Positions 21,535 through 34,142 of a stretch of 64,000 bases of DNA are shown one piece after another. The position numbers and the translations under genes are program-made. Source of the DNA: Gigaspora rosea (Eukaryota > Glomeromycota > Glomeromycetes > Diversisporales > Gigasporaceae); contig QKWP01000346.1 in assembly GCA_003550325.1 (NCBI GenBank), positions 209,913 through 273,912 on the forward strand, given 5' to 3'. A model generated the notes under the pieces. The model worked only from the letters and a program-made list of their open reading frames with translations, was not told the DNA's origin and did no database searches. Every line of letters begins with the position of its first letter. Within the stretch, counting starts at the first letter, position 1.

Positions 21535-22975
21535 TCGGCCGATTTGTTTTGACCCCAAAATGGACCAATAATGATCGAGGATTATCAAAAAAATTTTATT
21601 AACCAGCTTTGCATTTATAATTAAGCACGTAGAAAATTTCGAAATTCATGTATTTAATTATAAGACAAAAGTAGGTTAAAAAAGGCTTGAAAGTTACCAA
21701 CCCATCAAACAATTCCCAGCCATTCTAAAAACACCCGAGTAGGGATGTTAAAAGTTCGGTTCTGTTCCATTAAGCTCAAGTTTCAGAAACAGTTCGAATT
21801 GAGTTCAAAAAATATCATGTGAAAGTTGCAATTGAGTTCGAACTTAAGTCCCAAACTTTTGTTTTTATTGGCTCTTTACATACACACGTGCGTATGTACA
21901 GTACGTATATGTTATTGTCCACGAAGTGGTTATGTCCATTTCGAGGATAATAACTGATTTATTCCCAGGTTCTTATTATACTTCTATACTATTTCTTCAA
22001 AGTAAAGTTGCGTATTTCATAAAGTTTAGCTTACTACAAATCACAAATCATTTTTCGGTTTTTTTTTTTTCTTTCTTTTCTCTCTCTATTTTTTTTTTAG
22101 CCAGCGACTTTTACTCTTTGTTTGTAACTAATAGTTTAAAAAACTCGTATCATAAAAAATATAATCAAAAAGAATTACGAATTCCGGATCGGCCCGAATC
22201 TGAAATCTGGGCAATAATCGAGAAGAAATAGTATAGAAGTATAAATAAGAACCGGGGAATAAATATGTATTATATTTCGATATAATGCAAATATACTGAT
22301 ATAGTTTAGCTTTTAAAGCATATTAGTGCTAATATAAATCAAAAAACCAAGTTCCAAATTGAAGAAACAATAATCTATTTTTTCTAACTTAAGTTTTGAA
22401 CTGAAATTTGAACAAAAACTGGATTGCTAAATTAAGAAACTCATTAAACAGTTTAGAACTTATGTTCTTTCGAACCACCTAACATCCCTACACCTGAGGA
22501 TTTCAACAAACGGTAAAAACACTTCTTTCTACAGCTTAGCATGGCTCTTTTATTGAGCTTTATTGGTTTTTTAACTTGTCTAGACGTCAAAAAAGCTCTT
22601 TTGTTAGTTGTAACAAGTGCTTCGTTTATTAGTTTTTCAACGTCACTTAAGAGCAAATTTTTGTGTACAGTTTGCCCAAAAAATCAAATCAGTCGATATG
22701 TTTATCGATTAATTGACTAATCAACTAATCGTAAATGATTAGTGATTTTTAATTGATTTTTAAAAAATTTTTGCCGGTCCAACAAGTATAAAAAAAGCTT
22801 TACTAGAACTTTTGTAAAAAGTCGAGCAAACAATTCTTATGACAGTTTTCACTCAAAACAATATTCAGATGAATTTTACGTTTTTCATAAAGTAAAATAA
22901 TATCTTAAACGATCATTTAATTTCACAAATTTGATCATAATAAAATTACTAATATTGCTGACAGTTTTGATTTAC
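21535..22975. repeat. Dispersed non-coding repeat copy, interrupted by a hAT-like element
   Basis: Segment A (22499-22702) matches 42484-42705. Segment B (22705-22975) matches 7445-7830. The left part (21535-21739) weakly matches 9385-9720. Together these define a repeat of at least about 700 bp with no coding capacity. The element 21740-22490 lies inside segment A and is absent from the copy at 42484. Confidence 0.7.
21740..22490. mobile_element. 751-bp hAT-like element with 8-bp TSD (7/8 match)
   Basis: Ends are TAGGGATGTTAAAAGTTCGG (left) and TAGGGATGTTAGGTGGTTCG (reverse complement of right). Flanks are CACCCGAG (21732-21739) and CACCTGAG (22491-22498). The interior holds a further inverted pair of about 40 bp (about 21957-22000 and 22211-22258). 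A 101-codon ORF inside is low-complexity and not called. Confidence 0.85.
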
Positions 22976-23214
22976 TTGAGTTACCACTCTAGTATGTCGT
23001 ACGTACTTACGTGTACGGAGCATCAACGATCTCTTTTATTCAGTATGTACTGTACAGTATTTGCAAAATTTCTTTTGAATGAAATTTCCACCATTTGCTT
23101 CGTCAACCGTTTTGTACATTAAAAGTTTTCTATATTCTTTTTCTTTTGTGAATTGAAGATATAACAGAAGTATGTAATACAATACTTTCTCTATACCGAA
23201 CTGATATAAATTTT

Positions 23215-23290
23215 TAAAATTTTTTTTAGTCCGTTATTTTCAGAGTTCATTATAAAGAGGTTCATTATAAAGAGTAGATCGTACAGTACT
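23215..23290. repeat. Possible pogo/Tigger-like terminal remnant (inverted relative of 3424)
   Basis: The reverse complement reads CCTCTTTATAATGAACTCTG followed by AAAATAACGGAC, typical in style of pogo/Tigger TIRs. No transposase is adjacent. Confidence 0.3.
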
Positions 23291-23299
23291 TAATATTTA

Positions 23300-24029
23300 A
23301 GTAGAGTATATTACAGTAATTTCGGAAGTGTTTAAGATTATTTGAGATTTATTACCATACTTTTAAAGCCAATATTTCTTATACGCGTTTTATATTAAGA
23401 ACTATGACGAGTTGTCATCATTCTGGCCTGTAGAAATTTTGAAAATTATAATTTATAAACATCATAAATGATACGAGTATTTCTTTAAATTCAAAACAAT
23501 TATGAAGAAACGTAGAAAAATGGGTTTTTTGAAAATAAAAAGAACACGATTCGAATTGAAATAACGTTAAAAAATCGGTGTTTTCATTTTATTAAACATA
23601 TAATTTTATTATTAATTGGTGCAAATTACTTGGACTGATTAATGAGTCACCGACCTGGAAAATATTCAAGAATTATAATTAACAAAGAATTGGCGTTGGA
23701 AGGAAGCTTCAATCATTGGCACGTGAGCTTTTCTGGAGTCCTTCAATATTTTAGCTGTCAATATTCTTTTTTTTTTTAAGATGATATTAACAGCTAGCTC
23801 AGTCTCAATATATTATCTAATGGAAATCACTTGAAGCCAAGAGTGAATTAAATGGTAGAAATGCAAGCCTATTTTATTTACCAACCAATTGTGAATAGAG
23901 GAGCGGAATTTACGCCATTAATTATATTACTCCTGTTAAGGGATTTTGGTAGCACATAAAAATACGTAATATAAACTCCCGGTTAATATCTGTAATAATG
24001 ACTTGCATATTTGTTAACTTTTGCAAAAA
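23300..24029. promoter_or_regulatory. Upstream region of MCCC1
   Basis: About 730 bp without ORFs or bounded repeats, directly 5' of the MCCC1 start codon, so it should hold the promoter. An E-box-like GCACGTGA occurs at about 23719. No TATA element is assigned with confidence. Confidence 0.35.
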
Positions 24030-27000
24030 ATGTATCGATTATTTCGATATCCAAAAGTCAATGACCCATTTTTGTCTAAATTTACTTATCCCATAAAAAA
24101 AAATGTCTTCCTACCTACATTATTTCTAAACAAGCCATCTTTGGATCATTTTAATCATTATTACTTTTCAACTAATTCAGGTATATAATATCTTTTTCCG
24201 TCATATTACCGAATGCTATTAAATTTTATTTTTTTTTAATAAATAATTTAAGTTAATAAACCATTATTCGATAAAATTCTAATCGCAAACCGGTAATAGG
24301 ATTATTATTCATTTCAATTCATTTCATTATTTGACGGTTTGTAAGAGATACAAAATTAATCGTCATTTTTTAAATATAATTTAGAGGTGAAATTGCATGT
24401 CGTGTGATTCGCACTGCTAAAAAATTAGGCATAAAGACTGTCGCTGTTTATAGCGAAGCAGATAAATATTCGTTACATGTTAAAATGGTAAGTTTCTTGT
24501 AATGATCTTTTTTTTTGTTTGTTACCATCTAATAAACTATTCACCGTAATTAAACTAATTAAACTTCACTTTTTTAATGTAGGCAGATGATGCATATTTA
24601 ATTGGACCTGCACCTTCTTCAGAAAGTTATTTAAATATTGATAAGATAATTGCTGTAGCCAAAGAAAGTAGTTCGCAGGTATTTGAAAAAAAAGAAATTT
24701 TATAATTTTAACTACTTATGAAAAGAAAAGGTTATAACAGTAATAATTCTTTTATTTCAATATTTAGGCTATTCATCCAGGATATGGATTTTTATCAGAG
24801 AATCCAAATTTTGCCGAACGTCTCGCAAATGAAAAAATTATATTTATTGGTCCACCAGCATCAGCAATGATTTCTATGGGCTCAAAAAGGTATACATTAT
24901 TTTTATTTATTAATATTATTAGCAAGACAATAATCATCTAACACACAACATGTTCTTAAATAGTGAATCGAAAGATATTATGATTGCTGCTAACGTTCCT
25001 GTTGTTCCAGGATATCATGGAACAAATCAAGATCCTCAATTTCTTAAGGAACAAGCATCAAAAATTGGGTATCCAGTTTTAATTAAAGCTATAAAAGGTG
25101 GAGGAGGAAAAGGAATGCGTATTGTTAATGATCCATCTGAATTCGAAATTCAACTTGAATCATCTAAAAGAGAAGCTATAAAATCTTTTGCTGATGATCA
25201 AGTTCTTATTGAAAAATATCTTGAAACACCACGTCATGTTGAAGTACAAATTTTTGCTGATACACAAGGAAATGTTGTACATCTTTTTGAAAGAGATTGT
25301 TCTGTTCAAAGAAGGCATCAAAAGATTTTGGAGGAAGCTCCTGCACCTGGATTAAGTAATGAAATAAGACAAGAACTTGGTGCAAAAGCTGTTGCTGCAG
25401 CTAAAGCTGTTAATTATGTTGGAGCAGGTACCGTTGAATTTATAATGGACAATAAAGATAAACGTTTCTATTTCATGGAAATGAATACAAGATTGCAGGT
25501 GGAACATCCGGTGACGGAAATGGTTACCTCTACAGATTTAGTTCATTGGCAACTGGAGGTATAATTAATTTAAATATACATATATATATTTAATTTCGAT
25601 GTACTTATTTTTTGAGACGTATTTATTTATAGGTGGCATCAGGAAATCCGTTACCCATGACACAAGATGTACTTTGTCTCGATGGTCATGCATTTGAAGC
25701 TCGTATATACGCAGAAAATCCAGAAAAGTATATTTGATTTTTCTAAATATAATTTATTTAAACAAAATAAATTTTACACACACGCATATATATATTTATA
25801 TATTTGTTATAGTAATTTTCTTCCTGATACTGGACCATTACTTCATATTCGTACACCATCACTTTCATCAAATATTCGTTTAGAGACTGGTTTTGAGCAA
25901 GGAGATGAAATTAATGTTTACTATGATCCTATGATTGCGAAATTAATTACTAAGGGTGCAAATCGTACAGAAGCATTACGTAAATTAAGACAAGCCTTAC
26001 AAGAATATGAGGTTTGTTTTATTAAATTATTTACACAAAGTTATTATTCATACGTTCAAGGTTATTTATATTATTTTACATATATATGTATTGCAATTTG
26101 TAAAGATTGTTGGATTGAATACAAATATTGAATTTTTGAAAAGAGTAGTTTCACATCCTGCTTTCATACAAGGAGAAATTGAAACTGGATTTATTAAGGT
26201 AAAGATATTTTATGTATTTATCGAAATGTCATATCATTTCTCATGTCTATACGTTTTTAGAAATATGAAACGGAATTATTTGCACCTAATCCAGAAGTAT
26301 CCTCTTATGTTATTGCTCAAGCTGCTTTATCATTAATCTTGAAAGAGCATCAAGAATTAAAGAAAGTTACTATAGGATCATTTGGTACAATTGATATACA
26401 ATTTATAGACAATATAATATGCATTATTTTATTTGTATTAAAATAACAGTCACTTTGTTATAGATCCTTATTCACCTTGGACATCGTACTTTGGCTATCG
26501 TCCTAACTCAACATATGAACGAAGTATTTTATTCCATGATCAAAATGATGACCTAATATCCGCTGACATAAAATATTTACAAGATAATTCATTTGACATT
26601 ACTATTAATCATGGCAAAGACAATTCAATTAAATTTGAGCGTGTTATTGGTAATTGGGATGAAGCAGAGAAACAGATTATAACAGACGTTGGTGGTATAC
26701 GGTTTAAAAGTCATATCGTGATGGAAGAAAATAATAGAATTGTTATATTTGATCGGGTTGGTAATTTATTGTCTACGTAATATACGTATACTTTTTTTTA
26801 TTGATAAGGTAAATATGGGTATTATGGCGCAGCTAAGTATTTTAGCCAATAACGCATGATCTATCAATCATAATTGAATAATTTTGGTACCATTCGTTTC
26901 GTCTCATCAAGACGAATTGAATGACACCAAATCATCTAATTCTGATCATTAGATCACAAGATATTGTTTAAAGATAAAAAACGAATCAATTATGGCGCAC

Positions 27001-28286
27001 ACACATATTTCGCGATATATTGATCAAAATTAAACGATTTTGGTACCATTCGATTCGTCTCGATGGGACGAATCGAATGGTGTCAAATTCACATGATTCT
27101 GATCATTATTTTTCAATCAAGATATCATTATTTATCCAAAATAAGTTGCATAAAGCAATTTTTAAATTAACATAAAATAGGAAATGACTTTTGATGGGCC
27201 GGTCCGTTTTCAATGATTTTACCATCAAAATGACTGCCCAGAAGAGACGATTTCAACAGGCTCAAAATCGTTAAAATCCAATCACGGGATCACGAGATCA
27301 TTAAGTTGTATTATTTTTGATGAAAATTCAATTAGTTTATTTTCATCAAAAATAATAAGAAATCTTGACGATCTCTTGATCTCGTAATTGGAATTTGGTA
27401 TTTTTGGACTCGTCGGAATCGTCTCTTCAATGCGGTTTTGGTGGTAAATCATCGAAAACGGATTGGTCTATCAAATTCCTTAGCTTTATACGGCTTATTT
27501 TGGTCAAATAATGATTTCTTGAGAAATAACGATCAGGATCTTGTGATTTTGATACCATTCGATTCGTCTCATCGAGACAAATTGAATGGTACCAAAATTA
27601 CATCATTCTGATCGATGGTTCACAAGATCTCACTGTGCGTCACAATAATTCTACGCGTCATAATATTTATATCAATCTTAAATGGTAATATGTTGATCAG
27701 AATTGTATAATTTGGGCATCAATCGATTTGTCTCATGGAGACGGATCGATTGGTGCAAATCGTACAATTCTGATCAGTAAGATTGTGAGATATCATATAT
27801 GCATAAAAAAAAAAATTGCTAATTTGTATTTTTATCTAGGATGGAAAAGTAGTTTTACGCGTCCCAGAACCTTTATATCTTGGTTCAGGTGTTTCAGATA
27901 TGGCACATTCAATTAAAACTCCAATGCCATGCAAAATTTCTCAGGTTTTTTTTTTTTTGAAAAATTTTAGGAATTAAAAAATTTGAATTTTTTTATTTTC
28001 TAATAATAACATTAAATTATATATTTTTATAAAGGTTCTTGTACAATCTGGACAAACAGTTGAAAAGGGAGCACCTTTATTAATATTAGAAGCGATGAAG
28101 ATGGAGGTAATGATAATATATAATTACCGTCGCGTGATGATAACAAAGATTTAAATTTTTTTTTTCATTGTGTTATAATAGCATATAATAAGGTCCCCAA
28201 TTACTGGAAAGATTGAAAAGGTGTACTATAGTATGGGTGATTTAGTTGAAGAGAATAAAGAATTGGTTGCTTTTGCTGATGAATGA
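24030..28286 (+). CDS. MCCC1: Methylcrotonoyl-CoA carboxylase subunit alpha (biotin carboxylase/biotin carrier), mitochondrial
   Basis: ATP- and biotin-dependent carboxylation of 3-methylcrotonyl-CoA, a step of leucine breakdown in the mitochondrial matrix, together with a beta subunit not in this window. Fourteen exons, all GT..AG and in phase: 24030-24180, 24253-24292, 24385-24487, 24583-24678, 24768-24889, 24964-25558, 25633-25727, 25813-26011, 26106-26198, 26261-26384, 26464-26756, 27840-27944, 28035-28106, 28182-28286. They give 730 residues, close to animal MCCC1. The first 55 residues are basic and almost acid-free, a mitochondrial presequence. [16 protein letters not shown] opens the biotin-carboxylase domain, the ATP-grasp loop GGGGKGM is at about 216-222, and [14 protein letters not shown] at about 343-356. 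A BT-like middle region leads to the biotinyl domain, with EAMKME carrying the biotinylated Lys at about 694. The C-terminal half favours MCC over propionyl-CoA or pyruvate carboxylase. No lesion seen. Confidence 0.93.
26757..27839. repeat. MCCC1 intron 11, expanded to 1,083 bp by hairpin repeats
   Basis: All other MCCC1 introns are about 65-100 bp. This one contains at least four hairpins built on GGTACCATTCGATTCGTCTC followed by its inverse (about 26885-26930, 27040-27085, 27548-27595, 27715-27757), each followed by an ATTCTGATCA-like sequence, plus the foldback element 27190-27475. Donor GTTGGT and acceptor TTATCTAG are intact. Confidence 0.8.
27190..27475. mobile_element. Foldback element in MCCC1 intron 11
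   Basis: Ends TTTGATGGGCCGGTCCGTTT and TTTGATAGACCAATCCGTTT (reverse complement of right). Arms contain AGACGATT and AATCACGGGATCACGAGATC. It shares arm sequence with 18821-19217. No convincing TSD. Confidence 0.7.
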
Positions 28287-28873
28287 TGATTGTAATTTAT
28301 GTAAATAATTAAAAATCATTTAAGCTTGCAAGTAATATTTAGTAAATGAAGGTAAGTTTTATTTTAGATGTTACTGAAATTTTAGAACTTAGATATTATA
28401 ATAAGACAATGTTGATTTATAAAATTGACATTTACAAGTAATACAATAATGGTATCAAGATAGATTTTTGGATTGTAAAATATGTTATAACTAAATATTT
28501 AAATGCTAAATAATGTTTTGCTAATTGTAGAAAATTCATTTATATATGCGTCTTTGAAATTTTTTTAAATGCAATATTCTACGACTATAGTAGATTAGGA
28601 CGTGTGTGATAATTTAAATATTCGTAATTTTCTTTTACAAAGAAATTTGTAGTTCGAAAGGACTTAAAAACGCGTATTTAATCACTAATTATTAGGCATT
28701 AAATAAATCACACATGTTTAAAAAAATGAGACACTGTGTTTTTCAAAATTTTTAAATAAATAAATAATGTTACAGATTAAATACACGAAACAACCATAAA
28801 TGATACATTATATACATAACTAATTATTATAATAAATGAGATAACTAATTTCGTGTCTATGGAAAGATTGAAG
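28287..28873. other. Convergent intergenic region between MCCC1 and the MLKL-like gene
   Basis: AT-rich 3' flank shared by two convergent genes. AATAAA-like signals are plentiful, but none can be chosen as the cleavage signal. No repeats seen. Confidence 0.5.
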
Positions 28874-31592
28874 TTATGTGCCGTTACTCTTATCCGTATC
28901 ATCATTAAATAGGCTATACGTTATTGTAAATAAAAGCTATTAGTTCATTACACAGATGATAAAACATGAAATGATTCTTGCGGCAATACTTACGGAGCAG
29001 TATAATCTGAATCATAAATATTTAATTGCATCTTTTTAGCCAAAGCGATAGCGGGTTCATTTTTATTTAATGCAGCAAGTTTTAAATATCTTATTCCGGT
29101 TCCAGTATCTTTTGGATAGTTCAATTTTCCTTTTAAGAATACATCAGCCATATTGTACATGGCAACAGGATGTCCATTATCAGCGGCAATTTTCATATAC
29201 TTGATAAATTCATCACGTTCCTTTTTTTCTTTTAACAATCCCAATTCTTTCAAACAAAGTGCATAACGTATTTGTGCTTCAGAAATACCGTAATCTGCAG
29301 TTAATTTAAAAAGTTCGATGGCTTTGTTTTTGTCTTCTTTGGTACGTTCTTCAGATCTATTATCAATGTGATGACCTTCCCATAAATAAATACCTTTCCA
29401 ATACATTGCAGTATAGTCACTTTTTTCTGCATTAGTGGAAAAGATTTTCCAGGCAACTTTTCTATCTTCTGGAGTTTTTAATTTATGACGTCTAATCCCT
29501 TCTTCAATTGATAAAATTTCATTCATTTCCTCATTTTGTTCCTCTTCTTCATCTGACACATAAAGTTTATCATCATCCGATAATGATAAATCTGATTGAT
29601 GACCATAATCTATAGTTTTATCAGGTAAAAGATAACTAGGTGCACCGGGTATAACATATTTTGTGGCCATTTTTGAAAGCGTTACAAATAATTTGCTTAT
29701 GTTAACTCTAGCTTCTGGATCATGCTGCCATGCTTTTTTAGAAAAAAAAAATATTAGAGTTTATAGAATTTATATTATTAATTAATCAATTAATAAAAAG
29801 TATATCTATACTATATACACGTATATTACTTACCCATTTTAATAATGGTTATAAATTCTTTTTGAATTTCTTTCTCTGTTTCATCACCTTTACAAACCGG
29901 AATTTTTTCTCTGCCACCATTTGTGACGTGAGATATAATATCATCCATACCTTTATCAGCATATGGAACCTTTTCAAAACATAATTCCCAAAGAAGCATA
30001 CCAAAACTGTAAACGATAATAAATTAAAATTGAATTACATAAATAACATGGGTATATGAGATGATATAAAAAAGATAAACATGTTTTATACCTAAAAATT
30101 TCACATTTTTGAGTATATGGTCGTTTGTAATTCTTATTATTATTCTCATGCTTATGCTCCAACATCTTTTCAGGAGCTAACCAATGAATAACTTTTAAAA
30201 TATCAGTAAGATTCGAGGTTGCATCATCGAACATTCTAGCAAATTTAAAATTTGCCAATTTTGGCTCTAAACGACTAGTTATCTATTAATATGGGATATA
30301 ATGATAATAAGTATTTTTTTTTAAAAAAAAAGTATACGTATAATGTACAGTTAAATTTTTATATTTAACTTACCATAACATTTTCGCATCTGATATCATG
30401 ATGAAAAATGTTAATAGAATTCAAGAAAGCAATACCACGACAAATATCAAGAGCTATAGGTATTTTTGTGATCCATGGTATGTCACGACTTTCATAGACT
30501 TCTTTTAAAGTTCCCATTTCAGCCCATTCAAAAACCAAAACTTCACGATTTTCGATATTCGATATTCCATAAAATTTTAGAATATTTGGACTTTCACCTA
30601 ATTTTCCTAAAATTGCTAAATAACCTTGACTTTTTTGAGTATATAATATTTTATCGATTGACTTATCATGAAGTTTACATGCGACTTCTGTAGAATTCCT
30701 TAAATATATTCTTTTTAACATTTTAGGATTATTAGGACGTTTCTTAGTTTCTTCGGAAGGTTCTGGTATTTGTAATTGATTTGGATCAATCCTTGGAGCA
30801 TTAATTTTAATTGAATCCGATGTCTTTTTCTCCAAATGGTGCATATGTGTTTGAATTGATACTATTTCTTGATAAATCATGTTTAATTGTTTATGATTAT
30901 CTTCGACACCTTCTTTAATTTGACTCATAAACTTTATAATAAAAAATTAATTAACAAATTAACAAATTAAAAAATTAGGTTAAATTTTTGAAATGAATTT
31001 CAAAATTTTTTAACTTGATTCTGATTCATACCTCATTCATTTCCGCAAGATCATGTTCCAAACATTCGTGATCATATCTTAATTGTTCTTCTTGAGCAAT
31101 TACCATAGTAAAATGTAAATGTTTCATACATGTATCGTATTCATTTGTTAATGTTAAAAATTTTTCTTTAACATGATTAGCATTAAGATATTTTCTATAA
31201 CCTCTAAGTTGAGTTACTTCACTAGCAAAATTCTTTATCTTTTCTAAAGCATTTTTAAATTTTACGAAATCATCATAATAAGCTTGTTTACGAAAATTTT
31301 CTTCATTTTCTTTTCTTCTTCTTGCTAATGTATCCATAGCAGCTTCAGCAGATTTAGCACGATCAAGTAATGAATTACAAATTTTTTTATTATATTGTGC
31401 ATTTTCATAAATAGTTACAATTTCTCCAATTAATGATGTAACTACTGCTATTAAAGGAACGTAAGGTTTAACTGAATCTCCAACCATTCCAAGAACATTT
31501 AATGCTCCTTTAGCAGCGTCTAATTTTGTACCAGCATAGACTATACTATCATTTAATTCGATTGCTTTCTTTATTTTATCTGATGTTGTCAT
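28874..31592 (-). CDS. MLKL-like protein: N-terminal four-helix (HeLo-like) region, pseudokinase domain, Sel1-like repeats
   Basis: Six exons in phase: 31592-31032, 30931-30374, 30282-30092, 30006-29834, 29732-28994, 28913-28874, giving 753 residues. The last intron uses GTAAGT and an acceptor ACGTATAG, adding LFNDDTDKSNGT. Residues 1-190 resemble the MLKL N-terminal four-helix bundle, with a hydrophobic stretch (LNVLGMVGDSVKPYVPLIAV), and end in a coiled-coil-like helix. Residues about 255-525 are a kinase fold with key residues lost: no glycine loop, VACK lysine kept (about 273), HRD changed to HHD (about 364-366), DFG changed to NFK (about 384-386). The helix SFGMLLWELCFE and WQHDPEARVNIS are kept. 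An acidic linker (DEEEEQNEEMNE) leads to SLRs (about 560-735). In animals MLKL permeabilises membranes during necroptosis, and fungal HeLo domains do so in incompatibility. A comparable role here is inference. Alternatively it is a signalling scaffold. Confidence 0.85.
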
Positions 31593-33064
31593 GATTATTA
31601 TTTATTTTTTTTAGAATTTTGTAAGATACCACAAAGTCGTTAAAAGATGAAAATTTTATTGTTAAATAGGAAAGGACACAGTTACAAAACATTTGTGACA
31701 CACAAGTACAAAACAGTTCAATAGGAATTATTGCTATGTAACACAACTCGACTTTTCAATTTAGGGTCTTTTACGACGTTTAATGTTAAATGAATAGATT
31801 GTTTACTAATGCTAAAGTTAATTTTAATATTTCTAATCTATTCATGCGGATAGATAATGTTAACACTAAATACAATGATACAGAAATGCGACACTAATTT
31901 TTTGCCATTGATTAACTTATTCATACTATCAATCATCCTTTTCGCACATTCATTAGCTTAAAAACAAGACAATTGCATCAGTTGCAAAGTAAAGGAAACA
32001 AACAGATATAAAAGCTATTTTGTCAATAATGAAAAATCAAGGTACAGTATTGACAATTTAATTAAGGCAACGCATATAATCAACCTAAACCGAATTGTAA
32101 CTGATGATTTTAGTACTACGTACGTACGTACAAACTTTGAGGCACGGGGCATTCAGCCTAGATGTGGCACAAGAATATGACGTAATTTTAGCTATTCTCA
32201 AATTTTAGAATTGCTTCGATTCAATCAGTGCTTGAATGATTTATTAGTTGATAAAAAAAAACACAATAGTAATACGTTAGCGCGCTGATAACGAATAAAA
32301 GTATAAAAATGCTTGAGCGGATCTTTTTTTTTTTTGCTATTTAAAATTTTTTCTTTTTAACAAAATAATCTTCTTAATGACAGGCACGTTTGATCGATTA
32401 AAAATACTTTCCGCTAATTAAAATTTAATTTCTGTCATATTTCCGATATATTTTGACCCTTTGATTGAAACCTTTGGGAAGACCAACGATAATAAAGAGT
32501 TCGATCAAGTAAAACTCAAAACTTGGGTTAAAAATTCATAAAGATTCTTGAAATATAAATTTGCATTCTTAAAAGAGGTATAGACAGATTAATCTAAAGG
32601 CTTTTTGGATCATTTAAAGTTAATTCTTTGGTTTTCATTGAATATTAAACCAATCTGACCATTTTTTAAAATATTTTTATACAGTATATGAAAAATTTAT
32701 TTTAACAACTATCTGACTTGGCCGAGTTATAAAGCCCTCAGTTAAAAAAAAAAATATTCATCAAGTATTAGCAACTAGTAACTAAATATTAATTAACTCT
32801 CAGGGTCAAGACATTGATGTAGAACTCACCAGAAAAATTTCAAATATGCCGGGGAACTATTATGTAATCTTTGGAAATGGGATCTCACTTTTAGAGGACC
32901 AGTTATTACAAAGTATGTCGAAACCAACAGCTCCCTGTCCCGGATCCCGGGTTTGATGTCGATTTCTCTGATGGTAAGGAGGACCCACAGAAAATAAGGA
33001 GTTAGAAAAAAAAAAATAATAAAAACGAAAAAGAAGTCGCACCCATGATGCCGAGAGTGGGGAG
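31593..33064. promoter_or_regulatory. Upstream region of the MLKL-like gene and gene-free stretch
   Basis: The first few hundred bases should contain the minus-strand promoter. No element is assigned. A short ACGTACGTACGTAC run lies near 32118. The rest has no supportable gene; small ORFs near 32826-33125 have no recognisable domain. Confidence 0.4.
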
Positions 33065-34142
33065 TAGGGTCCGTATTGGGCCGGGCTAAACCCGCGGGTT
33101 TTAGGATCGGGCCGGGTTTGTGCACGGGTCGGGCCTAAATTTTAAAGTTTGTTTGTAAAGTGGGCCGGGTTCAGATCGGGTTTATTAAATATTGGACCCG
33201 GGCCGGGTTTAGTAAATAGGCCCGGTACAGCCCAATAATACTCAGCAAAAAACTATATTATTTTTGCTATAGTTCCTATTGACTACAACCTATTATACTT
33301 TAGTTAATACTAAAATAAAATACTTTTTCGGTATATTAATCAAATCTGCACTTACTATATAGCTTAAAATTTTTTTTTCTTTCGATGTTTTGAATTTTGT
33401 TAATCGTAGATATCGCAGATTACACGGATCAACATTATATACAGATAAGCTTTTTTTCACAATACTAATCCACAATTTAACTTCTTTTTTGTATCACCGT
33501 TCATAAGTGTCTTTGATCTTTGTCTGTAATTTGTTAGCTTCGTGTAATTGTTGTGACTGAAGTTGACAACTGACTGAGGTTGCAACTTCAGTAGACCAAA
33601 TTTACACCCGCCTAAAATTGATCACTAATGTGTGCAAAATTATTTAATTTCAGGGGTCTCAACTGAAGTTGCATTTCCAGTCGGGTGTCAAACTTCAGCC
33701 ACGAACATAACCATTGGTTTTGTTGGTTAATAATAAGAATTAAAGATAGAACACAATTAGAATTAGCTATATTTAGATGTTAGAATGGGATTAAATTAAT
33801 TCGTTTTTATAATTTTATTGGTCGATATGCAAATCGTCTACGACTTGCAATATCGCAGGTTGCGATGCTTAGCAAATTTCTTTTTTTTTTTTTATGTGAA
33901 TTTTGAAAAAATTTTTTTTGTTCTGATTCAGAATCGGGTTACCCGGGTTTGGGCTCAAATTTTCAAATCTGTAATAAATTTGGGTGGATTTTGGGCTGGG
34001 CTTACAAAATAATCAGGCCCAGCCCGACCCGAACCTGTAACTTTTTATTGGGCCGAACTTGTACTTTGGGCTTGTAAAATATTTTCGGATTTGGGTTTAG
34101 GCTTGGAGATACCCGACCCGACCCGGCCCAATACAGACCCTA
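33065..34142. mobile_element. 1.08-kb TIR element with GGGCCGGGTT-rich arms
   Basis: Terminal TAGGGTCCGTATTGGGCCGG pairs with TAGGGTCTGTATTGGGCCGG (reverse complement of right), one mismatch in 20. The first and last 200 bp are rich in CGGGCCGGGTT-type motifs that fold on each other, much GC-richer than the surroundings. No clear TSD. TAGGG ends suggest hAT-like. An unrelated hairpin (about 33550-33710) is nested inside. Confidence 0.8.
33550..33710. mobile_element. Small hairpin element nested in the 33-kb element
   Basis: ACTGAAGTTGCA-type motifs are inverted around ATTTAATTTCAGGGGTCTCA, with a GGTGTAAATTT / TCGGGTGTCAAA outer pair. A relative with ATTTAATTTCAGGGGCTTAA lies in the satellite at about 57790-57920. 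Confidence 0.5.

Noticed and set aside
21926..22231. 101-codon ORF inside the hAT-like element
   Set aside because: Low-complexity Phe/Ser composition over T-runs; no transposase motif.
24030..28286. Alternative identity as propionyl-CoA or pyruvate carboxylase
   Set aside because: Length of about 730 residues, no carboxyltransferase domain, and the MCC-like middle region fit MCCC1 better.
32826..33125. Overlapping minus ORFs of 60-99 codons
   Set aside because: They cross the boundary of the TIR element at 33065 and show no recognisable domain.
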